Of a stretch of 12,121 nucleotides of DNA, positions 1 to 5,947 are shown in pieces (the first letter of the stretch is position 1; each line of letters starts with the position of its first letter). The DNA comes from Rhodoferax sp. UBA5149. Its GTDB lineage: Bacteria > Pseudomonadota > Gammaproteobacteria > Burkholderiales > Burkholderiaceae_C. The notes beneath the pieces are model-generated. The model did not search any database, was not told the DNA's origin, and was given only the letters and a program-made list of their open reading frames with translations. The stretch spans positions 1,912 through 14,032 of the forward strand of contig NZ_DHXT01000145.1 of the NCBI RefSeq assembly GCF_002413825.1. Reading direction: 5' to 3'. The position numbers were made by a program, and so were the translations under genes.

Positions 1-530
1 AACACGTCGCCGACCTGCAGGTCGCCCTGCACATAGTCCACCACCAGACGATCTTCGACGCCCACGGCGCGCAGCAGCTGGTGCTTGAAGTCGGGGTGGT
101 TCACCACGTGGTCTTGCGTCATCTGCAGGGTCTGGCCATCGCGCAACAGGTAGGCGCGCGAGTCACCGACATGGGCCAGCGCATAGGATTGGCCGCGCAA
201 CACCAAGGCGGTCAGCGTGGTCATGCCCATGGCCGGCTGGCGGCGCCGGTTGATGCCGGCCAGCCAGGCGTTCTGAGCCGAGATGATGCGGTCCAGCGCG
301 ACGGTGGTGTCCCAGGTCTCGGGCGTGCCGTAATAGTCGCGCAGCACGCTGATGACGGTGGTTTGCGCCGCCTCCTTGCCCATGCCGCCACGGCTCACGC
401 CGTCGGCGACGGCGGCTATCGCGCCCATTTCCTCCAGCCCGCGCTCGGGCAGCATGGCCGCGCAGAAATCTTCGTTGATGTCTTTGCTGCCCGCCAAAGA
501 GGTGAAGCCAATGTCTATTTCAAATGCCAT
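1..530 (-). CDS. PP2C-type protein phosphatase domain, probably the N-terminus of a phosphatase/kinase fusion (partial)
   Basis: The start codon is at 530-528 and the frame stays open to the window edge, giving about 176 residues. Metal-dependent PP2C phosphatase motifs are visible in order: an N-terminal NEDF segment, ADGVSRGG (metal-binding Asp), GMTTLTAL, HVGDSRAY and QDHV. PP2C enzymes remove phosphate from Ser/Thr residues with Mn/Mg. In Pseudomonas nitrate-assimilation loci a gene of this type (PP2C domain followed by a Ser/Thr kinase domain) sits beside nirB and the nitrate transporter, so a kinase domain and then a transporter beyond position 1 are likely but not seen. The Shine-Dalgarno is weak; an in-frame stop lies 7 codons upstream, so the start is well bounded. 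It lies 55 bases after the ANTAR regulator gene on the same strand and could be co-transcribed with it. Confidence 0.85.
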   Translation of the reverse strand, partial: MAFEIDIGFTSLAGSKDINEDFCAAMLPERGLEEMGAIAAVADGVSRGGMGKEAAQTTVISVLRDYYGTPETWDTTVALDRIISAQNAWLAGINRRRQPAMGMTTLTALVLRGQSYALAHVGDSRAYLLRDGQTLQMTQDHVVNHPDFKHQLLRAVGVEDRLVVDYVQGDLQVGDV

Positions 531-559
531 GCACCAGCTCACGCAAGATTAATGCCCAA

Positions 560-580
560 ATTTGGTGCACTGCACCAAAT
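560..580. repeat. perfect inverted repeat between the two leftward genes
   Basis: Ten-base arms ATTTGGTGCA and TGCACCAAAT flank one central base. It begins 5 bases beyond the stop codon of the ANTAR regulator gene and ends 29 bases before the phosphatase start codon. As RNA it would form a 9-bp stem with a 3-base loop. No clear run of T follows on either strand, so it could be a weak terminator or attenuator between the two genes, or a dyad operator. The half-sites GGTGC/GCACC resemble NtrC half-sites but are in the wrong order and spacing. Confidence 0.6.
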
Positions 581-585
581 CACGA

Positions 586-1863
586 TCAACCCACCAGCAT
601 TTGCATGCTGCGCTCGTAATAGCCGGAGAGCCGCTCAAACACATCGAGCAGGGCTTCGCTGGCGCTGGCCAGTTGCGCCTGCCCCGCCGCTCGCCGGGCA
701 TCGGCGGCCCCGGCCTGCATTTTCTGCCAGCCCACGGCGGCGGCGTCCAGCGCGCCGCGGATGTCGGGCGTGCTCAGGGGAATATCGTTGAGATAGCTCA
801 GGCCCTGCTCAAACCTCGCCTTGGACTCGGCCATGCCGACCTCACAGCGCGACCGCGTCGTGCCGTCGCCCAGCACCCCGAGCAGCGCGTATTTGGCAAA
901 ACGCTGCGACAACATGCGCTGGCGGCCCGCCATATTGAGCACATGCAGGGGCTCCACGGAACCGGCATTCTCCAGGTTGCCCGTCAGGCGTTCGGCATCC
1001 TGCAGCAACCGCTCGCCGAGCTCGTCGAGATGCGCCATCTGGTTGGCCTGGGGCTCCCCCTGCAAGCCCTGTTTCAGGCGGGTCCAGGTCAGCACGACCT
1101 GCCCCAGCAAGTCGCCAAAAGTGGGTTTGGAGAGGCTTTTCGCCAATAAGGCGAGGTTGCCATCGATGCGCTGCATGGAGTCTTTCAGGCACTCTTTATG
1201 GCTTGCCACCTGCACCCCGGCCAGCTGCAGCAGATACAGCTTGATCAGGCGCTGCGACAGCATGCGCAACTGCCCGGCACGGTTCACCGATTCGGCAAAG
1301 CGGGCCGAATGGATGATGTGCTGCGACACCTTGCCCAGACGCTGGTTGCTGTGCATGGAGGCGGTGCGCAGGATCTGGAACGCATCGTCGTCCGACACCT
1401 GGCGCGCCTGCATCAGGATGGCCTTGGCGCGCTCCACCAGCCGACGCTCCTCGAAGCGGCTGGAGACGTCGAGCAGCTCATCGCGCCGCGCCGTCTCAAA
1501 GCGGAAGCGGGCCTGCGCCAGGTGGACCAGCGAACGCAGGCGGGAGGCAGCATAGCCGTTGATGACATAGGCGTGAATGCCGGATTCGATGGCGCGCACG
1601 ATGTTGTCGGCATCGCTGTCGCTGGTGAACACGATGACCGGGCGCGGCGAGGTCTCCGCGATGGTCTGGATTGCCTTGAACAGCGTCTCGCCGGGCAGCG
1701 GATCGTCGCAGATCAGCAAGTCTGGTGCATGGCGCACCACTTCCTGCACCAGTTTGCTGCGCTCGGCAACCACGCCAAGCACCTGGATGCCTGCCGCTTC
1801 GAGCTCCGGCAGCAGCAGCGCTGCGCCTGTCGTGCCGTTCAAATGTACCAACGCGGACGTCAT
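586..1863 (-). CDS. NasT-like antiterminator: receiver-like + ANTAR + two PilJ/NIT-type P-box domains
   Basis: 425 residues. Residues 1-115 resemble a CheY/NasT receiver with a possible phospho-site CDD at 52-54, but the usual N-terminal acidic pair is missing. An ANTAR RNA-binding helix bundle follows at about 133-190 (ERRLVERAKAILM, then SDDDAFQILRTASM). Two PilJ-type (PF13675) modules come next, each opening with a P-box-like motif: NRAGQLRMLSQR at 194-205 and NMAGRQRMLSQR at 310-321. The same motif forms the nitrate-binding P-box of NarX/NarQ. ANTAR proteins such as NasT, NasR and AmiR bind paired hexaloop hairpins in leader RNA and stop premature termination. Klebsiella NasR joins a nitrate-sensing domain to ANTAR in the opposite order. 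No nasS is visible, so I infer that the fused modules sense nitrate or nitrite in the cytoplasm. The start was chosen at 1863 because the frame upstream (to 1944) is not receiver-like; its Shine-Dalgarno is poor. Confidence 0.85.
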   Translation of the reverse strand: MTSALVHLNGTTGAALLLPELEAAGIQVLGVVAERSKLVQEVVRHAPDLLICDDPLPGETLFKAIQTIAETSPRPVIVFTSDSDADNIVRAIESGIHAYVINGYAASRLRSLVHLAQARFRFETARRDELLDVSSRFEERRLVERAKAILMQARQVSDDDAFQILRTASMHSNQRLGKVSQHIIHSARFAESVNRAGQLRMLSQRLIKLYLLQLAGVQVASHKECLKDSMQRIDGNLALLAKSLSKPTFGDLLGQVVLTWTRLKQGLQGEPQANQMAHLDELGERLLQDAERLTGNLENAGSVEPLHVLNMAGRQRMLSQRFAKYALLGVLGDGTTRSRCEVGMAESKARFEQGLSYLNDIPLSTPDIRGALDAAAVGWQKMQAGAADARRAAGQAQLASASEALLDVFERLSGYYERSMQMLVG

Positions 1864-1902
1864 AAAAATCAAGGATTCAAGAGGGAAGAAACGTGTACCC
1901 CA

Positions 1903-1918
1903 TGCAAGTCGCGCACCA
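1903..1918 (-). promoter_or_regulatory. possible sigma-54 promoter for the leftward regulator gene
   Basis: Read on the minus strand this is TGGTGCGCGACTTGCA. It has the -24 GG and -12 GC with exact spacing and a full TTGCA, but TGGCACG is changed to TGGTGCG. Transcription would start near 1892, leaving a leader of about 28 bases to the start at 1863. It is weaker than the rightward element and is assigned mainly by position. Confidence 0.35.
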
Positions 1919-1961
1919 GGCGCGGCATGGTGCTTGGCACACACACGGTCACCCGATCATA

Positions 1962-1977
1962 TGGCACACGTCTTGCA
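1962..1977 (+). promoter_or_regulatory. sigma-54 (RpoN) promoter of the nirB operon
   Basis: TGGCACA, four bases, then TTGCA matches the -24/-12 consensus (TGGCACG-N4-TTGCW) with one difference and exact spacing. It lies about 230 bases before nirB in the divergent region. If C1976 is -12, transcription starts close to 1988. Sigma-54 promoters need an enhancer-binding activator; NtrC is the expected one for nitrogen assimilation. I see no canonical NtrC dyad nearby, only a GTGC-TTG-GCAC palindrome at 1930-1940. Confidence 0.75.
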
Positions 1978-1984
1978 TAGCAAT

Positions 1985-2029
1985 GGGTGGGCGTGACGAA
2001 GCGTCCGACCCGGGCCACGGCGCCACGGG
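1985..2029 (+). promoter_or_regulatory. two candidate upstream hexaloop hairpins (possible P1 of an ANTAR target)
   Basis: Two overlapping folds are possible. The first pairs 1985-1994 with 2001-2011 (bulged G2007, two G-U pairs) and closes a six-base loop GACGAA. The second pairs 2009-2015 with 2022-2029 (bulged A2025) and closes a six-base loop CACGGC, ending 3 bases before the next hairpin. Both loops carry G at position 4 but lack the usual A at position 1. Only one would serve as the first ANTAR hairpin; the second has the more fitting short linker. This comes from hand pairing, not a computed fold. Confidence 0.4.
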
Positions 2030-2208
2030 CTCTGCGCACAAGGACGTGCGCAAGGTATTTGCGAGGGTGAACCTGAGGGTGTGCCTCGCACCGGCTCCAC
2101 AGCCGGGGTATCCATTTTCCCAGCCCCATTCCGGTGCCTATGCACCTTGTTGGCCCGCTGGCACGGGCCTTGCGCTCAATCAAGCGAATCAAATCTGGAG
2201 TAGCCGCG
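1988..2208 (+). promoter_or_regulatory. structured nirB leader (probable antitermination region)
   Basis: About 220 bases lie between the inferred start of transcription and nirB, with no convincing small gene. Besides the hexaloop hairpins it holds TGCGAGG/CCTCGCA (2060-2066 with 2084-2090), CCGGCT-CCAC-AGCCGG (2091-2106), GGTGC-CTAT-GCACC followed by TTGTT (2133-2151), and GGCCCG-CTGGCA-CGGGCC followed by TT (2152-2171). The last two are the most terminator-like, but neither has a strong T run. CGCAA-GGTAT-TTGCG (2049-2063) would compete with the 3' arm of the hairpin at 2033-2052, as expected for an antitermination switch. The GGAG at 2197-2200 is the nirB ribosome-binding site. Confidence 0.5.
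2033..2052 (+). promoter_or_regulatory. ANTAR-type hexaloop hairpin in the nirB leader
   Basis: A perfect 7-bp stem, TGCGCAC with GTGCGCA, closes a six-base loop AAGGAC. The loop has A at position 1 and G at position 4, the two bases that mark RNA targets of ANTAR antiterminators. It lies about 45 bases after the predicted sigma-54 start and upstream of nirB, opposite a divergently read ANTAR gene. That is the arrangement expected for a nasF-like antiterminated leader. Confidence 0.6.
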
Positions 2209-4671
2209 ATGAAGAAATCAAAACTGGTGATGGTAGGCAATGGCATGGCGGGTGTTCGCACGCTTGAAGAACTGCTCAAGGTGGCCCCCGATCTCTATGA
2301 CATCACGGTGTTCGGCGCCGAGCCGCACCCCAACTACAACCGCATTTTGCTGTCGCCGGTGCTGGCCGGTGAGCAGACCATCGACGAGATCGTGCTCAAC
2401 TCGTGGGACTGGTACAAAGAGAACCACATCACCCTGCACGCCGGCTGGAAAGTCACTTCGGTGGACCGCGTCAAGCGCATCGTGCATGCCGAAAGCGGCA
2501 CCGGCGAAAAAATCAGCGCCGAATACGACCGCCTGTTGATGTGCACCGGCTCCAACCCCTTCATCCTGCCAGTGCCCGGCAAGGATCTCGCAGGCGTCAT
2601 TGCCTACCGCGACATCGCCGATACCAATGCCATGATCGAAGCCTCGCAGAAGTACAAAAACGCCGTCGTCATTGGTGGCGGCCTGCTCGGGCTGGAAGCC
2701 GCCAACGGGCTGATGCTGCGCGGCATGAACGTGACGGTGGTGCACGTGATGCCGACGCTGATGGAGCGCCAGCTCGACACCGTCGCGGGCAAGATGCTGC
2801 AGAAGTCGCTGGAAGATCGTGGCCTGAAGTTCCTGATTGGGGCCCAAACGCAGGAGCTGGTGGCCGGCGGAGATGACGGGAAAAGCGGCCGCGTCAAATT
2901 CATCCGATTCAAGGACGGCACTGAAGTGGCGGCTGATCTGGTGGTGATGGCGGTGGGCATTCGCCCCAACACCGAGCTGGCCGAAAAAATGCGCCTGCAT
3001 TGCAACAAGGGCATCGTGGTCAACGACACCATGCAGACCACCACCGATGCGCGCATCTACTCGGTGGGCGAATGCGCGGCGCACCGTGGCATCGCCTACG
3101 GGCTGGTGGCGCCATTGTTTGAGCAGGCCAAGGTGGCGGCGAATCACCTGGCGCTGTTTGGCATTGGCCGCTACGTCGGCTCGTTGACCTCCACCAAGCT
3201 CAAGGTCACCGGCATCGACCTGTTTTCAGCCGGCGATTTCCAGGGTGGCGAGGGCACCGAAGAGCTGGTGCTGAGCGACCCCTTTGCGGGCGTCTACAAA
3301 AAGCTGGTGATCAAGGACGACAGATTAGTCGGCGCCTGCCTGTATGGCGACACGGTGGACGGCAGCTGGTACTTCAAGCTGCTGCGCGACGGCCGCAGCG
3401 TGAGCGACATTCGCGACAAGCTGATGTTTGGCGAATCCAACATCGGCGACACCGGTCACGAAGGCCACAACAAGGCCGCCAGCATGCCCGACGACGCCGA
3501 GGTCTGCGGCTGCAACGGCGTGACCAAGGGCACCATCTGCAAAACCATCAAGGAAAAAGGCCTGTTCACGCTGGACGAGGTGCGCAAGCACACCAAGGCC
3601 AGCGCCTCCTGCGGCTCTTGCACCGGGCTGGTGGAACAGATTCTGATGTTCACCGCCGGTGGCGACTATTCGGCCACGCCCAAGATGAAGGCGATGTGCG
3701 CCTGCACCGACCTGGGGCACCAGGCGGTGCGCGATGCCATCGTGGCCAACAAGCTGCTCACGGTGGCCGGTGTCTTCAACTTCATGGAATGGAAAACGCC
3801 CAATGGCTGCGCCTCCTGCCGCCCGGCCGTCAACTACTACCTGATCAGCAGCTGGCCCAAGGAAGCCAAGGACGATCCGCAAAGCCGCTTCATCAACGAG
3901 CGCAGCCACGCCAACATCCAGAAGGACGGCACTTATTCCGTCATTCCGCGCATGTGGGGCGGCGAGACCACGGCCAGCGAGCTGCGCCGCATTGCCGACG
4001 TGGTGGACAAATACAAAATTCCTACCGTCAAGGTCACCGGCGGCCAGCGCATCGATTTGCTCGGCGTCAAGAAAGAAGACCTGGCCAACGTCTGGAAAGA
4101 CATCGGCATGCCCAGCGGTCACGCCTATGCCAAGGCACTGCGCACCGTCAAGACCTGCGTCGGCTCGGAATGGTGCCGCATGGGCACGCAGGACAGCACC
4201 CAGATGGGCAAGGACCTGGAACGTGCGATGTGGCGCATGTATGCCCCGCACAAGGTGAAATTTGCAGTCAGCGGCTGCCCGCGCAATTGCGCCGAGGCCG
4301 GCATCAAGGACGTCGGCATCATCGGCGTCGACAGCGGCTGGGAGATGTACATCGCGGGCAATGGCGGCATCAAGACCGAGGTGGCGCACTTCTTCACCAA
4401 GCTCAAGACGTCCGAGGAAGTGCTGGAGTACACCGGCGCCTTTTGTGAGCTCTACCGTCAGGAGGGCTGGTACCTGGAGCGCACCGTGCATTACGTCAAC
4501 CGGGTCGGCCTGGACTATGTCAAGAAACGAATTCTGGAAGACGAAGCCGGGCGCAAGGCACTGTGGGCACGACTGCAGTTTGCGCTGGAGGGAGAACCCG
4601 ATCCGTGGTTTGATTTCAAGGAAGCCGCGGTAGACACGCGCCAGTTCGACGCCATCGGGACCGCCGCATGA
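2209..4671 (+). CDS. nirB: assimilatory nitrite reductase [NAD(P)H], large subunit NirB
   Basis: 820 residues, close to the family length of about 850. NirB with NirD reduces nitrite to ammonium in the cytoplasm by six electrons from NAD(P)H. The FAD fold is at 10-15 (GNGMAG) and the NAD(P)H fold at 156-161 (GGGLLG). A BFD-like [2Fe-2S] site uses C433, C435, C468 and C471. A second Cys set of the same form is at C497, C499, C534 and C537. The C-terminal half is the siroheme/[4Fe-4S] domain with ligands C650, C656, C690 and C694 (GSEWCRMG and SGCPRNC). The start at 2209 follows GGAG at 2197-2200, and KKSKLVMVGNG is a normal family N-terminus, so an in-frame ATG at 2134 is not used. The stop overlaps the next start codon (ATGA). 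Expression is probably set by the sigma-54 promoter and hairpin leader upstream. Confidence 0.97.
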   Translation: MKKSKLVMVGNGMAGVRTLEELLKVAPDLYDITVFGAEPHPNYNRILLSPVLAGEQTIDEIVLNSWDWYKENHITLHAGWKVTSVDRVKRIVHAESGTGEKISAEYDRLLMCTGSNPFILPVPGKDLAGVIAYRDIADTNAMIEASQKYKNAVVIGGGLLGLEAANGLMLRGMNVTVVHVMPTLMERQLDTVAGKMLQKSLEDRGLKFLIGAQTQELVAGGDDGKSGRVKFIRFKDGTEVAADLVVMAVGIRPNTELAEKMRLHCNKGIVVNDTMQTTTDARIYSVGECAAHRGIAYGLVAPLFEQAKVAANHLALFGIGRYVGSLTSTKLKVTGIDLFSAGDFQGGEGTEELVLSDPFAGVYKKLVIKDDRLVGACLYGDTVDGSWYFKLLRDGRSVSDIRDKLMFGESNIGDTGHEGHNKAASMPDDAEVCGCNGVTKGTICKTIKEKGLFTLDEVRKHTKASASCGSCTGLVEQILMFTAGGDYSATPKMKAMCACTDLGHQAVRDAIVANKLLTVAGVFNFMEWKTPNGCASCRPAVNYYLISSWPKEAKDDPQSRFINERSHANIQKDGTYSVIPRMWGGETTASELRRIADVVDKYKIPTVKVTGGQRIDLLGVKKEDLANVWKDIGMPSGHAYAKALRTVKTCVGSEWCRMGTQDSTQMGKDLERAMWRMYAPHKVKFAVSGCPRNCAEAGIKDVGIIGVDSGWEMYIAGNGGIKTEVAHFFTKLKTSEEVLEYTGAFCELYRQEGWYLERTVHYVNRVGLDYVKKRILEDEAGRKALWARLQFALEGEPDPWFDFKEAAVDTRQFDAIGTAA

Positions 4672-5465
4672 AACGCAGGCACTTCATCACCACCGTCGCC
4701 GCGGCCCCCTTCGTCAGCCTGAGCGGCCAACAGGCCCATGCGCAGGTGAGCGACCTGAGCGACGCCATCAACCAGGCAGGGCGCCAGCGCATGCTCAGCC
4801 AGCGCATGGGCAAGGCCTGGCTGGCCCTGGTGCAGGGCATTGAGACCAGCAACGCCCTGCAGGTGCTGGACAAGTCGGTGGCCTTGTTTGATCACCAGTT
4901 GCTGGACCTCAAGGCCTTTGCCCCGACCCCCGATATCAAGCGCACCTACAAGCAGCTGGATAGCGCCTGGAGCGACTACAAAACAGCCCTGGCCGGAACA
5001 CCCCCTGACAAGCGTGCTGCGGCAGCCCTGCTACAACTCGACGCCAATGTGCTGGCACTGGCGCAGCAGGGCACGCAGCAGTATGAAGCGGTGTTGAACA
5101 AGCCCCTGGGCAAGTTGGTCAACATCGCGGGCCGCCAGCGCATGCTGAGCCAGCGCATGGCCAAGTTTTACCTGGCCGCAAGACTGCCGGTGCAAGCCGC
5201 CACCGCCACCGCCGAGATCAATAAAGCGCGTAGCGAGTTCGTCAGTGCCATGGCGTTGCTGCGCAATGCCCCCGAAGCCACCCCCCGCATCCGGGAAGAG
5301 CTGCTGCTGGCCGATGGCCAGTGGGTATTTTTCGATAACGCCTTGCAAAAGCTGGGTGATGTGCAGAGCAGCACAAAACCCCTGACCGAAGTGTTTGTGG
5401 CCAGCGAGAACCTGCTGAGCGTGATGGACCGGGTGACCGGACTGTATTCGGCCATCAAAACCTGA
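4668..5465 (+). CDS. exported protein with two PilJ/NIT-type P-box domains
   Basis: 265 residues. The N-terminus is an export signal: MKRRHFITTV, a short hydrophobic stretch, then a likely cleavage site AHA|Q near residue 25. The RRHFI stretch resembles a twin-arginine motif, although no cofactor site is visible. Two tandem PilJ-type (PF13675) modules follow, each with a P-box-like motif: NQAGRQRMLSQR at 35-46 and NIAGRQRMLSQR at 152-163. No membrane anchor, HAMP, kinase or signalling output is present. The layout mirrors the C-terminal half of the divergent ANTAR regulator, so the two may descend from the same module. By analogy with NarX/NarQ the modules may bind nitrate or nitrite, here in the periplasm; its partner is unknown. 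Its start overlaps the nirB stop by 4 bases, so translation is probably coupled. It separates nirB from nirD, which are usually adjacent. Confidence 0.85.
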   Translation: MKRRHFITTVAAAPFVSLSGQQAHAQVSDLSDAINQAGRQRMLSQRMGKAWLALVQGIETSNALQVLDKSVALFDHQLLDLKAFAPTPDIKRTYKQLDSAWSDYKTALAGTPPDKRAAAALLQLDANVLALAQQGTQQYEAVLNKPLGKLVNIAGRQRMLSQRMAKFYLAARLPVQAATATAEINKARSEFVSAMALLRNAPEATPRIREELLLADGQWVFFDNALQKLGDVQSSTKPLTEVFVASENLLSVMDRVTGLYSAIKT

Positions 5466-5478
5466 TTTTTTATTGATG

Positions 5479-5533
5479 AAAACTGCCTCCAGCCCTCATG
5501 CAACGGGCGCAAGCAGCTATGAAAGGAATAGCA
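5479..5533 (+). repeat. interspersed repeat copy 1, containing the nirD ribosome-binding site
   Basis: This stretch aligns without gaps to 11116-11170 inside ybiB: 40 of 55 bases are identical, with shared blocks AGCCCTC, GCGCAAG, AGCTAT and AATAGCA. The pattern recalls a short intergenic element common in Comamonadaceae (from memory, not searched). Inner inverted repeats GCCC/GGGC (5492-5495 with 5505-5508) and GCTAT/ATAGC (5516-5520 with 5528-5532) are present. The seven-base loop of the second hairpin, GAAAGGA, contains the AAGGA Shine-Dalgarno of nirD. Confidence 0.65.
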
Positions 5534-5535
5534 AA

Positions 5536-5922
5536 ATGAGTGAATGGACCCCTATCTGCCGCGTGCAAGACATCCCCGTCTTGGGTTCACGCCGCGTGGC
5601 GCGCGCCCAAGGCCTCGACGTCGCCGTGTTTCGCAATGACGCTGGCGGCGTCTTTGCCCTGCTGGACCGCTGCCCGCACAAGGGCGGCCCGCTGTCGCAA
5701 GGCATTGTGTTCGGCACCAGCGTGGCCTGCCCGCTGCACAACTGGACCATCGGCCTGTGCACCGGCCAGGCTGCCGAGCCCGACGAGGGCTGCACACCGC
5801 GCTTTGCCGTGAAGGTGGAGGACGAGCAGGTGTTCCTGCAAAGCGCCGAGCTGGCCAGCCACGCCACCGACCTGACGCGCCCCATCGCCGGTCCCCAATG
5901 CAAAGAAAAAGTCAGCGCCTGA
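5536..5922 (+). CDS. nirD: nitrite reductase small subunit NirD (Rieske type)
   Basis: 128 residues, slightly longer than the roughly 108 of E. coli NirD. It is the partner of NirB in NAD(P)H-dependent nitrite reduction in the cytoplasm. A complete Rieske [2Fe-2S] ligand set is visible: C46-P-H48 (CPHKGG) and C65-x-x-H68 (CPLHNW). The start at 5536 follows AAGGA at 5523-5527, and SEWTPICRVQDIP is a normal family N-terminus. A longer in-frame start at 5473 would run through the interspersed repeat and is unlikely. It is separated from the exported P-box gene by 70 bases occupied mostly by that repeat, and is followed after 25 bases by the molybdoenzyme gene. Confidence 0.95.
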   Translation: MSEWTPICRVQDIPVLGSRRVARAQGLDVAVFRNDAGGVFALLDRCPHKGGPLSQGIVFGTSVACPLHNWTIGLCTGQAAEPDEGCTPRFAVKVEDEQVFLQSAELASHATDLTRPIAGPQCKEKVSA

Positions 5923-5947
5923 CGGTCGTTCAAGCGCAGGAGAAGAA

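Noticed and set aside
541..557. Sigma-54-like element (GGGCATT-AATC-TTGC on the minus strand) upstream of the phosphatase
   Set aside because: The spacing is right, but transcription would start at about 531, one base before the start codon at 530, leaving no leader. Probably chance.
1913..1933. GCAC...GTGC pair as an NtrC binding site
   Set aside because: NtrC dyads have 7 bases between GCAC and GTGC; here there are 13, and the left half overlaps the leftward promoter candidate.
1864..1944. Longer start for the ANTAR regulator at 1944
   Set aside because: The extra 27 residues are not receiver-like and would overlap the leftward promoter candidate; the start at 1863 fits the fold better despite a weak Shine-Dalgarno.
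562..1980. Rightward open frames (562-1149 and 1198-1980) opposite the ANTAR regulator
   Set aside because: They overlap the regulator antisense, and their Gln/His/Arg-rich composition is that of shadow frames.
2152..2171. GGCCCG/CGGGCC hairpin as a definite rho-independent terminator
   Set aside because: Only two T residues follow the stem, so it is listed only as a possible part of the leader switch.
2134..2208. Longer nirB start at 2134
   Set aside because: The extra 25 residues match no NirB N-terminus and overlap leader hairpins; GGAG sits correctly before 2209.
3325..4491. 388-codon open frame on the minus strand inside nirB
   Set aside because: It is antisense to nirB, which has a full set of cofactor motifs. 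The translation is a low-complexity mix of Ala, Val, His and Gly typical of antisense frames in GC-rich genes.
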